Source of the DNA: Isoetes taiwanensis
Lineage: Eukaryota > Streptophyta > Lycopodiopsida > Isoetales > Isoetaceae
Direction: 5' to 3'
DNA length: 64,000 nucleotides
Assembly: GCA_021234155.1 (NCBI GenBank)
Contig: JAJEKV010000073.1
Span: forward strand, 124,001-188,000
Shown here piece after piece: positions 33,135 to 43,320 of the stretch. Both the position numbers and the translations under genes were made by a program. How positions within the stretch are numbered: the stretch's first letter is position 1; each line of letters opens with the position of its first letter. The notes below the pieces were generated by a model. The model saw only the letters and a list, made by a program, of their open reading frames with translations, was not told the origin of the DNA and searched no databases.

Positions 33135-35120
33135 GTGGATGACTTTACTCACAAGCCACCATTTAAATATGGCAAGAGTGGTCCCTCACTCCTACAGTTG
33201 GAACGATCACAGAGTCCAACCAACTGTTGTCTTCATGATAGGTTCTACCTTAGTGAATCCTTATGGAATAGCAGCTCTAGGGTCTCCAATCTCTCAAATT
33301 ACACTATCTCTGATCACTATCCTCAGCTTATTAATATTAATGCCAACAATAATCAGAGGAAGAGGAACTCCTATTTTAAACTAAATACTAATCTGCTGGA
33401 TCAAGAGGATTTTCTCACTAAGTTAGCTCAGGTTTTGGATCAGGAAGACAAGCCCAGTAATGATATCGGATGGATGGATTGGTGGGTAAGGACCTCTAAG
33501 AACATAAAGAGCTGGTTAAAAGTATGGGGTAAGGAGATCTACCAGAAAGAGACTACTCACCTGCAAAATTTGAGAAATCAGTATGAGACAGCTCAAGGCC
33601 AGAATAAGGATGATCTTAAGATTCAGATTGAAAGGGAAGAGATCAGGATTGCCAAAGGATGGAAGATTAAAGCCAAAGTCAAGGAGCTTATGGAAGATGA
33701 GAGGGCTAATTCCAAGTATTTTTTCATTAAGGCCAAAGGAAGGATCAAGAAAAACCACATTTATAGTGTCCTTTGGGAGGGAAATAACATTGATGAAGAC
33801 AAACAACTTAAAGAGGCTGCTAAAGAGCACTTTGTCAGAATTATGGGTACCATTAGGGACACCAGCTCTCAGGACATAAACAATTTCATTGATATTCAGG
33901 TCAGAGTTACTAATGCCATCAACAGCCTGACAAGACCTTTCAACAATGATGAGATTTTTAAAGTGCTCAATGATATGGAGAATGGCAAAACTCCTGGGCC
34001 AGATGGCCTCCCTGCTGAATTCTTCAAGAAGGCATGGGGGCTTTTGGGTAATTTTATGGTTTCCATTGCTAATGAATTCTTACTAACCAAAAGGTTGGAC
34101 TTCAGGATCAATACTAGCCTTATTGCTCTCATTCCTAAAAATGATATGCCTATTTCCTTTTCAGATTATAGGCCTATCTCACTTTCCAATGTGGTCTATA
34201 AGCTTATTTCAGGTTCAATTGCAGCTAGAGTCAAGCCTATTCTTGATGAAATCATAGGTAAAACTCAAAGTGCTTATTTGAAAGGGAGATATATCTTGGA
34301 CAATGTTGCAGCAGCATCTTTGGGGATCAGTTGGGCCAAGGAATCCAACCAAAACATAGGGCTTCTGAAATTGGACATCACCAAAGCCTTCGACACAGTA
34401 AGCTGGATATTTTTGCAAAAGTGCTGCCAGAGTCTAGGATTCTCAGAAGAGGTAATTTCTATTTTCATGGCTATTCTGAAAAACTCAAGGTCGGTTGTCC
34501 TAATCAATGGAGAGTGCAGTCCTTTCTTTGACGTCAAAAGAGGAGTTAAGCAAGGATGCCCTCTGGCCCCCTTCTTGTTTCTAATTGTCATGGAAGGTCT
34601 GCACAGTAACTTCCAAAACCTTAGGAATCTCAATGAGATTAAAGGGCTCAAACTCCCCCCTAATCAAGAGATGGAGGATATTTAATGTTCATTTTGCAGA
34701 TGACACTTTTCTTTTTATGGATCTGGACAATCAATCTATTCAAACTACACAGCAGATTCTTGAGGACTTCGGAAGATGCTCAGGCTGTAATATCAATCCG
34801 ACCAAGACAAAGCTAATTTCAAGGGATCAGACTAAGGGGGATGTATGTATCTCTCCCCTACCACCAAAACCAAGATCTTGGGGATCCCTTATGCTATTAG
34901 GGTGAACGCGAGTGATCTGTGGGGAGACCTCTTGGATAAATTCTACAGGAAGGTGGATTCTCTCAACTCTAAATTTCTTTCTAAGAATGGTAGGGCTATT
35001 CTTGCAAATTCTGTCATTTCCTCTTCTCAAGTTTATCAGTCATCCATTATTATGGCCCCTAAAAAGGTCTACTCTAAAATGCAAAGTATTATTGGTAGAT
35101 TCATTGCAGGAGGAACTAAT
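33135..35120 (+). pseudogene. LINE ORF2 reverse transcriptase, N-terminal part
   Basis: 33135-34685 is one open frame of 516 codons. It carries the standard L1 RT series: GKTPGPDGLPAEFFKKAWG, LIALIPKND with DYRPISLSNVVYKLIS, QSAYLKGRYILDN, LKLDITKAFDTVSW and VKRGVKQGCPLAPFLF. The catalytic palm aspartates (HFADDTFLFMD, about 34690) are in the next frame after a one-base shift, and a second shift near 34850 leads to KTKILGIPYAIRV and GRAILANSVISSSQ. The gypsy element then interrupts the text at 35121. Confidence 0.93.
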
Positions 35121-35448
35121 TGTTAGAGCCTGAACTCTAACCTTGCAAGAAGGATGAAAAACCCAACAATCCAAGCTCAATCTATCAGATCAAGGCAATG
35201 CACAACACAAAGAATCATCATCTCCATAGCTAGATCAAGCAAAAAAAAACACTCTCTCTCAATACACCGTCCCTCTGTTCTTCTCTCTCTGCTCAGATAA
35301 TCCAGTGGTCATCATGCCCACAATGCATACGTGCAAAATCCTGCACGCGTGCATGCGCGTATATCACTCCATATACGGTATACTATCACCTCAATAGTGG
35401 TGAATGTGGTGCAGGTGATGACTGTGGTGACTGGTGATCACCCCAACA
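35121..35448 (-). repeat. gypsy LTR, 3' in element orientation
   Basis: 328 bp; plus-strand TGTTAGAGCC...CCCCAACA. Contains a purine run A9 and a GCACGCGTGCATGCGCG alternating tract near 35340-35360 which could form an unusual local structure. Immediately inside it the plus strand reads GTGGCGACCACAGTGGGA instead of the expected polypurine tract (element strand). Confidence 0.9.
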
Positions 35449-36121
35449 GTGGCGACCACAGTGGGAAAATGTGCCACTCCGTGGCGGAGAACCCACAACA
35501 ACAAAAATACTAATATGGTCCTTGGGACATGTCCCCAAATGACTCATTTACATGTATGTTTAGAAAGAAAATACCCTCCTCAAATCCAAATGACTGATAC
35601 AAACAAACTGGTCCAAAATGACAGTGATGAAACAGAACCTCTGTAACTGTGGCAAACTTTGAAAGCTGATATCTTGAGTTTCAGAACTCCGTTTGACCTG
35701 CACCATAGCTCGTTGGATTCGTATCGCCGAAATGCATCTTTTGATGTAGGATAGATGAAGTATTATGGAACTGTCACCACCTGTTTTTACAGAAAAACGA
35801 CCTGCTGTAACCCAAAAATTCTCCACAATTCTCTGTAATTGGAGCTATGCCAAATCCAAATCCCTTAGAATAACACGTCTCTTTCAAAATAAGGCCTGAG
35901 ATCCTTGCCATTTCTGGGATTAGGCAACAATTCCCTTTTCGGAGTCATCAAGTAGAAAGCCCCACGGTACCTCTTTATCAATCAGAAATGGGCCTTCCCA
36001 TGGGCTTTGAAATTTGGATAGATGCTTCTTAGTGGTCCTGCACAACACCAATTGCCCTTCCTCAAATGGATTGACAACCTGTAACTTGTCTTTGATAAGC
36101 TTTTACTTTACTGTTTATGCC
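35449..36121. other. gypsy 3' non-coding region
   Basis: No frame of note. It links the integrase end to the 3' LTR. I see no purine-rich tract next to the LTR on the element strand. Confidence 0.5.
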
Positions 36122-37141
36122 TCATATTGAAGTCTGCTTTGCTTCTTGTCTCATCTCTTGCAATTGCAGCAAATCATCCATCCTATTATGCACTTGATTT
36201 GGAGTTGGAACTTCTCCTAAATTCTCATAATAAGGTAACTCCACAAATGAACACAAAGGAATGTCCAAATGAATAGGCATCACGACTTGCACTCCATAAA
36301 CCAATTCAAATGGTGTAAACTCGTGAGCCAACTTGTAAGTACACCTGAAACTCCATAAGGCACCTGTCAAGGCTTCATGCCAATTTCTTTGATTATCCTT
36401 CCTTGCTTTGGCCAAGATAGCTTTCAGAATTTTGTTAGTAGACTCAAATTTTGCCCATTGCCCTCGTGGATAATAAGCGAGAAGCTTGCACATGTTGAAC
36501 ACCAATCTTTTCTGTCAACTGAGCTACTACTTTTCCCATGAAATGACTTCCCCGATCAGACAAAAGAATGGTTGGAACACCAAACCGAGAAATCAAATTG
36601 TGATAAAGAAAGCTTATCGTGGTATTTTCTCAGAGCATGCTTTTTGGAATTGCTTCTACCCACTTCGTAGAACATGCATGTGGCTGCCAAGATATACTTA
36701 TGGCCTTTGGAAGATGGAGGATTGATAGGCCCAATGTAATCCAATCCCCACATATGAAATGGACCAACACTCAAAATAGGATGGAATGGCATATTATTAT
36801 GGCCTGTTAACTGCTTATGCCTTTGACACTTCTCACATTTGCTAACAAAGTCTCTAGTATCCTTGTAAAGAGTTGGCCAATAATATCCCCAATGAAGGAT
36901 CTTCCGAAAGCTGTGGTTCCGCTGCAAAATGCCCCCGACAATCATGTGCTTGCTGCAACAAATCATGAGTTTGCTGACCAGCAACACACCTTAATAAGAG
37001 ACCTTCCATAGTCCTCTTTATAAAGAATAGCTTCATGCACCACATAAACCCAGCTTGTACTCTAAGAGCATGCTTTTGTTGCTTTGAAAATGATGAAGGA
37101 TAAGTCTGATCTTGCAAATACCGTATATGTTGGCATACCAA
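36122..37141 (-). pseudogene. gypsy integrase in three frames
   Basis: Pieces: 37141-36854 with HDCRGHFAAE (HHCC zinc-finger start); 36987-36556 with HWGYYWPTLYKDTRDFVSKC, CEKCQRHK and the core strand MWGLDYIGPINP; 36505-36122 with STNKILKAILAK, WHEALTGALWSFRCTYK and TPFELVYGV. The core Asp after 'W-LDYIGP' is visible; the DDE triad cannot be read whole because of shifts. Confidence 0.9.
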
Positions 37142-37363
37142 AGATCCACCGCCTCAATGAACCCTTGTAATACGCCAAGATCCGGAATGGGCACGGGCTG
37201 GTCATTTCCTCTTCTATTTCAAAGACCACTACTCAAATAGGCACTTGGATTATGAGCTCCTTGAGCCATCTTAACATACTTCAACTCAAATTTTGTATGA
37301 TAAGAGCCCATCTTGTAAACTTAGGATCTTGGACAGTCTTGTTGTAAATGCATGGCAACGGGT

Positions 37364-37735
37364 TCACATCCATATGAATGTAAACATACATACATTTGCT
37401 GAATTCCATTGTGAAGGAAGAAGATAATGTCTAAATTTGTTCAAGGCCCACTTCAATGCTAACTCAAGATGCTCCACATGAGTCCATTTACGCTCTTGTG
37501 GAGTTAACAACCCGCTAGCATAATAATTCACATCATAATGCTTTTTGCTGATTTTTCCGACATAGTGTGACAGCCAAAGCTTGCTCCCAAAATCAAAGAA
37601 TAAATGAAATGGCTCACTCATTCTTGGAGGAATCAGCAAAGTTCTCTCTTTCAATTGTCCAAGACACCATTCAAATGCTTCTTGAGCATCCTCCTTCCAT
37701 CTAAAATTCTGCCCTTGCTTCCATACAATCCACAA
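37364..37735 (-). pseudogene. gypsy RNase H region
   Basis: FRWKEDAQEAFEWCLGQLKE is the standard 'F-W-EC-AF-LK' connection segment; PFHLFFDFGSKLWLSHYVGK replaces the usual 'P-L-YTDAS--A-GAVL' strand, so the first catalytic Asp is in FDFG; ERKWTHVEHLELALKWALNK matches 'E-NY-T-EKE-LA-V-A--KFRHYL'. Frame breaks separate it from RT. Confidence 0.85.
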
Positions 37736-37776
37736 GTGGTTGGGTTACTTTAGCAAAATTGTGCAAATACCTCCTA

Positions 37777-38187
37777 CTAAAACCGAAGTTGGCCATATAA
37801 GCTTCTCACTTGTGATACATTTGTAGGTGGTTTTACCTTCTCCAAAGCTGCAATCTTACCATGATCCACTTGTAATCCCTTTTCTGAAACATAATTGCCC
37901 AATAATTTTCCTCCTCTAGTGAAGAAAATACACTTAGCAGGATTCAAACTTATGCCATACAATCGGCATCTTTCAAGAACTTTTCTGAGATGATCCAAGT
38001 GATCCCTTCTTGGATTCGAAAACACTGTCAAGTCGTCTATAAAGACTCTCAAAAAGTCTAAAATATCATGAAAAGCATATGTCATAGCTCTCTGAAATGT
38101 GGCTGGAGCATTTGTGAGGCCAAAAGGTAATACCTTGTAAGCATAGATGCCAAAAGGTGTTCGAAAAGCCGTCATTGCTTGAAACAA
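37777..38187 (-). pseudogene. gypsy reverse transcriptase, C-terminal half
   Basis: Opens with FRTPFGIYAYKVLPFGLTNA, then PATFQRAM and the catalytic VFIDDLTVFS (Y/F-x-DD box), followed by HLRKVLERCRLYGISLNPAKC. The finger and first palm motifs normally found before 'TAFRTP' are absent; protease text lies only about 100 bp upstream. Confidence 0.9.
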
Positions 38188-38623
38188 CTTGAAGCATGAT
38201 ATGGTAAGGCATTACATTCACTCCACTGCCAGTATCTATATTGGCCTCTTTGATTAGATATCCATTAATACTCACATCACAAAGAAATGGCCCAGGATCC
38301 TTGGATTGCCGGGCTGGTGGCTCCATTCTCCTCTTGTCGGTATCGTTTGATATGATTTGTTGGACTGAAATTTCTGATTTTGTTCTTCCCCCTAACTCTT
38401 GCAACAAATTTGGAGAATAATGCATCAATTGCTCAAGAGTAAGTGTAACTTTAGTGGCCAAAACTTGGCTGATCACATCATCTTCATTCTGAATTTGCTC
38501 ATCCACCATAGGAGGCATTACTATGGGCTGATTTTCTTCTATAGACTGAAACTGTTCTGTGGGCAGCACATTGAATTGCACCTTCTTAGGTGTCTGCGAC
38601 ACCTTCAAAGCTTGTTCCTTCAA
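38188..38623 (-). pseudogene. gypsy protease region
   Basis: Minus-strand frame with FLCDVSINGYLIKEANIDTG followed by SGVNVMPYHI: the D-T/S-G active-site loop of an aspartic protease. The frame then runs out and joins directly to the middle of RT, so the linker and N-terminal half of RT are missing. Confidence 0.75.
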
Positions 38624-38709
38624 AGCCTTTGGAAAAGAGGTCTTAGTCTTCTCAGAATTGGCACTACTCTTGGTTCTTGAACCACCCTTTTGTGATCTTG
38701 TAAGCGCAT

Positions 38710-39825
38710 TTACTTCTCAATCTCCTCTTCTTGCTGAAATGGGTCATGCTCCACCTCAACAAATCCACAATTTACTACTGATTTTGCCTTCTCTTGCTTC
38801 TTAAGCTCCTCAATAAGAGCCTTAACTTGAGGATTATCAATGTACTTTGCATCTTGAATGCGAACATCATTATTAGGAAGAGGTACTGATTCAAACACTT
38901 GCTGCTTTGGTGGATACTTGTTGGTTGCCCATTCTGGTTTCCCATGGATTTTCCAACAAGTAGTCTCATCATGCTTGAATTTATCACATAACTTGCAATA
39001 TAAATGAGCCTTACTTGGATACCATCCCTGTTTTGGCTGCACCATTGGTGTGGAACCCATTGGAACTTGTTGGGCAATTGGAGCCTGTGGCATCATTGGA
39101 ACTTGTGGTATGATAGGTGCTGCTTGCATTGGTTGAATAGGAATAGATGGTGCTTGTTGCATAACAGCAAATACCGGATTGGCCCTCTCAAAGAATCTCT
39201 TCTCCCTACATTCTTGATCATTATGGCCCTTGATTTGGCATCTTGAGCAGAATTTCAGCAATCTACATGTAGTATCAGAATGCCCAATAGACCCACAATA
39301 CTCACAAGTAATAAACTGCACCTCCCTTGGCTTCTCACCAATTGTAAGCTTAGAAATTTTGCCTGCAATATCCTCTGTTTTATGCTCTGGAGCAGCAACT
39401 TCATGAATGTATCCCAGCTTATCTTCAGCCTTGAGAGCATATTTTGTGCCTCTAACAATGTTGTAGGTTGTTTAGCCTTCACCTTATGAGCAATAGCTCG
39501 TTTCAGCCCTTTCACATACCATTGGATATCCATTTCATCATTCCTTGCAATCTTCCAATGAACCCACGGCTTTGAGAACCGCCAATGTACCTCTCGATTA
39601 TACTCTCTAATTGATTCATCTTCCTTTTTGTGTGAAATTTGTCCACCTTTCCATAGTCTTATCCTTACCATGAACTTCTTGATAATTAGCAATGAAAGCT
39701 TCCTTTAATTCTGATATGTCATGGTATCTGGCTGAAGTTTGTGCCCATTCCTCCAATCGAATCTTGCAAAGAACTATGAAACCAAAGCAAGTAATCAGCA
39801 GCCGGTAACTTACATTCTTTGGCAA
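38710..39825 (-). pseudogene. gypsy gag with three zinc knuckles
   Basis: Three overlapping minus-strand frames (39825-39616, 39692-39255, 39321-38710). The first two contain the capsid-type helical text (EEWAQTSARYHDISELKEAF, EYNREVHW, DIQWYVKGLKRAIAHKVKA). The third contains CEYCGSIGHSDTTC, CSRCQIKGHNDQEC and CKLCDKFKHDETTC, each a CX2CX4HX4C knuckle, with a Pro/Gln/Met-rich linker between the second and third. Gag would coat the element RNA. Two frameshifts break it. Confidence 0.85.
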
Positions 39826-40386
39826 TACCTCTCAAACTTCACAATATGCTTCAAAGGATCCCGATCCACCAGATCATCAAACTTTGGAATCCCCATTGTC
39901 TCAAAACCCCATACCATAGGTGGTATCTGACCATCTCTTCCTCTTCTTGGGTTTCTTGAAATTGGAAAAACGAAATTGAATCTCCCCTTAATTTGAAAAA
40001 CTAAATTGGATTACCTTCTAGATCGGTAAATGGAATCAAAACCTCCCACGGATCCGAGAATTAGACCCCAGATCTGCTCCCCAATCTGAAAACGAAATTG
40101 AATCTTGATGCAATTTTGAGCCCAAAGATTGACTCAATCGTCCCCTTCTTGTGACGATGGAGCTTAGTGGGATCTCCTTCTTACTTCTCTTGGGCATAAA
40201 ACTATGCTCCCCTTGTCAAATTTCTCTCCACAAATCAATTCTGCAAAATCCCTTCACACAAGAAATTGCTCTGTCACAATGGTGCCGTTCTTTACCCAGC
40301 CATCACCAATACTAATGGTAACAACTCCTTTTTCAATGGAAATTCTTGCCGATCAATGGTGCAGTCGAAAGCAGTGGTCGCCAAAT

Positions 40387-40713
40387 TGTTAGAGCACAAC
40401 TCTAACCTTGCAAGAAGGATGAAAAACCCAACAATCCAAGCTCAATCTATCAGATCAAGGCAATGCACAACACAAAGAATCATCATCTCCATAGCTAGAT
40501 CAAGCAAAAAAAAACACTCTCTCTCAATACACCGTCCCTCTGTTCTTCTCTCTCTGCTCAGATAATCCAGTGGTCATCATGCCCACAATGCATACGTGCA
40601 AAATCCTGCACGCGTGCATGCGCGTATATCACTCCATATACGGTATACTATCACCTCAATAGTGGTGAATGTGGTGCAGGTGATGACTGTGGTGACTGGT
40701 GATCACCCCAACA
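40387..40713 (-). repeat. gypsy LTR, 5' in element orientation
   Basis: 327 bp, nearly identical to the other LTR. In element orientation it ends CTCTAACA and is followed by ATTTGGCGACCACTGC, where a tRNA primer-binding site beginning TGG is expected; I cannot say which tRNA. Confidence 0.9.
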
Positions 40714-40718
40714 CTAAC

Positions 40719-41849
40719 AGAAGATGCTGGATCCCAGTCTCCATGAATGAGTGTTGTAAAATCAAAAGCATGGGAGGATTGGGAGTTATTAATATCGAGA
40801 AGCAAGCAACTGCTTTAGCAGCAAAATACTTATATAGGGCTTGTACAGATCAGATTAACCATCCGGTCAAAGCTCTGATCAAGCATTATATTGGGAGATG
40901 CCATCCCTTCGGGTGGAGAGGGCTTAAGATGCATCTCCCTTTCAGTATTTTCTTTCCTTTCACCATCCCGAACTCCATCCCTCTGACTATTAAGAAGTGG
41001 ATCAGGGCGTGGTTCAAGGTTAAAAGCATGTATACTTGGAAGGAAGGCCTTTCTCAGGATCAACCTATCTTCTGGAGTCCATCTCTTATTCTTGATGATC
41101 CCAATACATGCTTGGCCTCTCATTTCCCTGCCCTTACTAAGCAATGGACTAACAGGGGAATTATGTTTATTAGGGACATTATCAACGGTTTCGACTATCA
41201 CAGCTCGGTTTTAAGTGATCTAGGAGAGGAGTCTGAGACCCTGTTTAATAGTATTACCCAGAGACTTGCCAGTGGACAGTGGCACCATTCAGAAGATTCG
41301 TGGCACATAAACGGGTTCAAAGGATACAAAGTTAATATGGCCTATAAATTCCTAAATAGAGATCAGGCCATAACAATCCATATCAAATGGAACACCGATC
41401 CTTTAAGGATCAAAAGGAACCTCATCTTTTTATGGAAGAGCCCGATCCATCCAAAAGTCAAAGCCTTTATTTGGCAGCTTTGGCACAAGGCTCTTGCAAC
41501 AAATATGAAGAGGTGGAGGATGAACATGGCGGACTCTAATATCTGTGTTCGATGTATGCAGGATCAGGAAGATGAGAATCACCTCTTCAGGAATTGTTTA
41601 TGGGCCGAATGGACTCTGGAATTAGCTGAGATTGAGCTTGATATGCCTAATCTAAGTACCAAGAGCTCCACGGACTTCTTTCTCCCTGAGAACCCATCGA
41701 ATTGGCGCATCTACCTTCTCCTTTGGAGAATTTGGAAGGGGAGGAATTCCCTAATCTTCAAAGAGGAAATTATATGGCCTCAGGCTATTATCGAGCAAAC
41801 CAAATATGATATTAATTGGATTGAGGAGATTTTTGACATTCATAATTGA
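40719..41849 (+). pseudogene. LINE ORF2 C-terminal part with zf-RVT
   Basis: Coding resumes after the gypsy LTR with RCWIPVSMNECCKIKSMGG and runs 370-odd codons to FDIHN-stop at 41847. VNMAYKFLNRD, KRNLIFLWKSPIHPKVKAF and ICVRCMQDQEDENHLFRNC are the conserved post-RT and zinc-binding (CxxC...HxxxxC) region of plant L1 ORF2. An open frame continuing upstream into the LTR to 40596 is accidental. The text before 35121 and after 40713 fits together as one protein apart from the duplicated target bases. Confidence 0.9.
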
Positions 41850-41892
41850 GCTCTATCTATCCTTTTCTAACTTTACTTTGAATTTTTCAGGT

Positions 41893-42207
41893 AACATTCT
41901 GATACTGGTAAAGAAGCTGAAATGGAGAAGGATCGACCTTCATTCTAATGCGCTTTGGCTTACTCAGTTCGGGGTCGAGATCCCAATAATACATGAAGAT
42001 GGATGCCATTGTGACTGTGCCTGTAACACAGTTTATGATGCAAAAAGGGATATCTTATGCGGGGCTAAGGATAAGAAAGGAAGATTTAATCCGGGGAAAG
42101 CTCATTTGTGCAAGTGCCAATTCTGTCTATTCATATTAGCTACCAAAGGAATGGGGAGAAAAGATCATACTGAGGGCGAGCCCAAGAAAAGAAAATTTCT
42201 GGAATGA
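41893..42207 (+). CDS. Cys-rich small ORF at the LINE 3' end
   Basis: Open from about 41806 through 42204; the protein-like part starts after ORF2's stop. It is basic, with a cluster CHCDCAC near residue 65 of the full frame, a lone C 14-15 residues on, then CKCQFC, followed by a basic end KKRKFLE. Spacing suggests a metal-binding module, but it does not match a CCHC knuckle. It lies between ORF2 and the poly(A), where plant L1s usually have only a 3' UTR. It could be a third LINE ORF or a 3'-transduced exon: TTTTTCAG at 41885-41892 precedes it. Confidence 0.5.
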   Translation, partial: NILILVKKLKWRRIDLHSNALWLTQFGVEIPIIHEDGCHCDCACNTVYDAKRDILCGAKDKKGRFNPGKAHLCKCQFCLFILATKGMGRKDHTEGEPKKRKFLE

Positions 42208-42469
42208 TTTAATAAGCTCTTACGCTTCGGTCACAAAAACTCTGATTTTCATAACTTAACTCCTTTTTTGATGTTTCAGGCCTATGATAGGCCTTAAAAT
42301 TACTCTAGCTATTATGTTGAAGGGTCTCTTTAACCAACCCTACCCAAATTGGTTACTATTTTGTAAACATATGTATATATACATATGTCAATATGTACAC
42401 CTATATCTATATTAATACAAACACTAAGCCTTCAATTAAAAAAAAAAAAAAAAAAGGTTTGCTATATTC

Positions 42470-43100
42470 TATGCTATTTTTAACTAAGGTTCTATTATTT
42501 TGCGTAATCATAACTAAGGTTACCATGTTAAGCCTCCTTGGATCCATAGGGGTTTTTTTCTTGTTAGCAATAGTTTGTTGCCACCTTGACCTTGGGGTCA
42601 CTCGACCAAAGTGTACGCTATAACAAATTGTATGCCCTTTCTTATAACACTGGTTTTTTCTTCTCCCATGGTTGGTGCACCATAGAAATTGTTTCAGATT
42701 TGAAACGTGAATATTATGTGATCTTACAGCATGATGTTCTATCACTCAGCTACTAGGCTTCTTCCATTTTATGTGAGCAACTACTAACTCTTTGCCCTGC
42801 TTAATGGATTTTATATTATTCCTGCCTCTTCTTCAGCATTCTTGTCCAATCCGTAGTATTTCTAGAAATATCGTTTTCCTTCGTTTCACCGAATAGAAGG
42901 AAAACAAGGTTCTAGAAATACGAAGGCAGTTAGCAGTTAGTTAGTTCTTTCCCTCTTTTCCGTATCTATATGCTTTCTCGTCCTTTTCTCGCTCATCAGC
43001 TCTCTTGGTGCATTTCCTATCCTCTCCGACCTTCTTCCTACGGTTTGGCCCACCCCCCCACCCTTCTCCTGCTTATATAACTTGTTTGTAAACTAACACT
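42470..43100. repeat. LTR-like repeat, right copy, with long palindrome
   Basis: 42869-43056 matches 27991-28190. Just before it the sequence forms a nested palindrome: GTATTTCTAGAA (42856-42867) pairs with TTCTAGAAATAC (42910-42921), and inside, GTTTTCCTTC (42873-42882) pairs with GAAGGAAAAC (42896-42905). The left copy lacks the outer left arm. TATCTATAT near 42962 is the counterpart of its TATA-like box. 42470-42850 holds the rest of the TAACTAAGGTT minisatellite and nothing else I can name. Confidence 0.55.
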
Positions 43101-43226
43101 TTGTTGGAGGCCTTGTGCCTAGTTGGAGGCCTAGTGCCTGGTTGGGGCCTTTGTGCCTGGTTGAGGCTTTTGTGCCTGGTTGGAGGCCCTAGTGCCTGGT
43201 TGGAGGCCTTCGTGCCTGGATGGCCT
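43100..43226. repeat. minisatellite, about seven 19-21-bp units
   Basis: Units vary around GTTGGAGGCCTTGTGCCTG; the spacing is 18-21 bp. G/T-rich on the plus strand. Confidence 0.85.
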
Positions 43227-43320
43227 TGGTGGCTTTTGGTTCGTCTTTCTTGTGTATGCAGGGTTTAGCGTGGCTGTTTGGTAGAGAGCTTTGGATTCGA
43301 AGCACAAGATGAAGATCAAT

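Larger units (their letters stand above)
35121..40713 (-). mobile_element. Ty3/gypsy element inside the LINE
   Basis: LTRs at 35121-35448 and 40387-40713 start TGTTAGAGC and end CCCCAACA on the plus strand. Their text is identical by eye except within the first 15 or so bases. The flanks are CTAAT at 35116-35120 and CTAAC at 40714-40718, a 5-bp target duplication with one mismatch. The coding order on the minus strand is gag (CCHC knuckles), protease, reverse transcriptase, RNase H, integrase, which is Ty3/gypsy order. No chromodomain was found. Many frameshifts and a missing RT half make it non-autonomous, although the LTRs look young. Confidence 0.93.
30443..42453 (+). mobile_element. full-length poly(A) LINE carrying a nested gypsy element
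   Basis: The 14-bp sequence GGTTTGCTATATTC lies at 30429-30442 and again at 42456-42469 directly after a run of about 18 A; this is a target-site duplication. Between them are a 5' leader of about 250 bp, an ORF1 zone (30699-32680), an ORF2 with endonuclease, reverse transcriptase and zf-RVT parts, a Cys-rich small frame and the poly(A). Removing the 5.6-kb Ty3/gypsy insertion leaves about 6.4 kb, the size of a full-length plant L1. Several frameshifts and stops make this copy inactive despite the intact boundaries. Confidence 0.92.

Noticed and set aside
40596-40718. Start of the 417-codon frame inside the gypsy LTR
   Set aside because: The first 40 or so codons are LTR sequence, and the same translation appears at the other LTR. 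Only the part after 40713 is LINE ORF2.
43085-43230. Minisatellite considered as a CRISPR array
   Set aside because: Units of 18-21 bp follow one another directly with no unique spacers; it is a simple tandem repeat.
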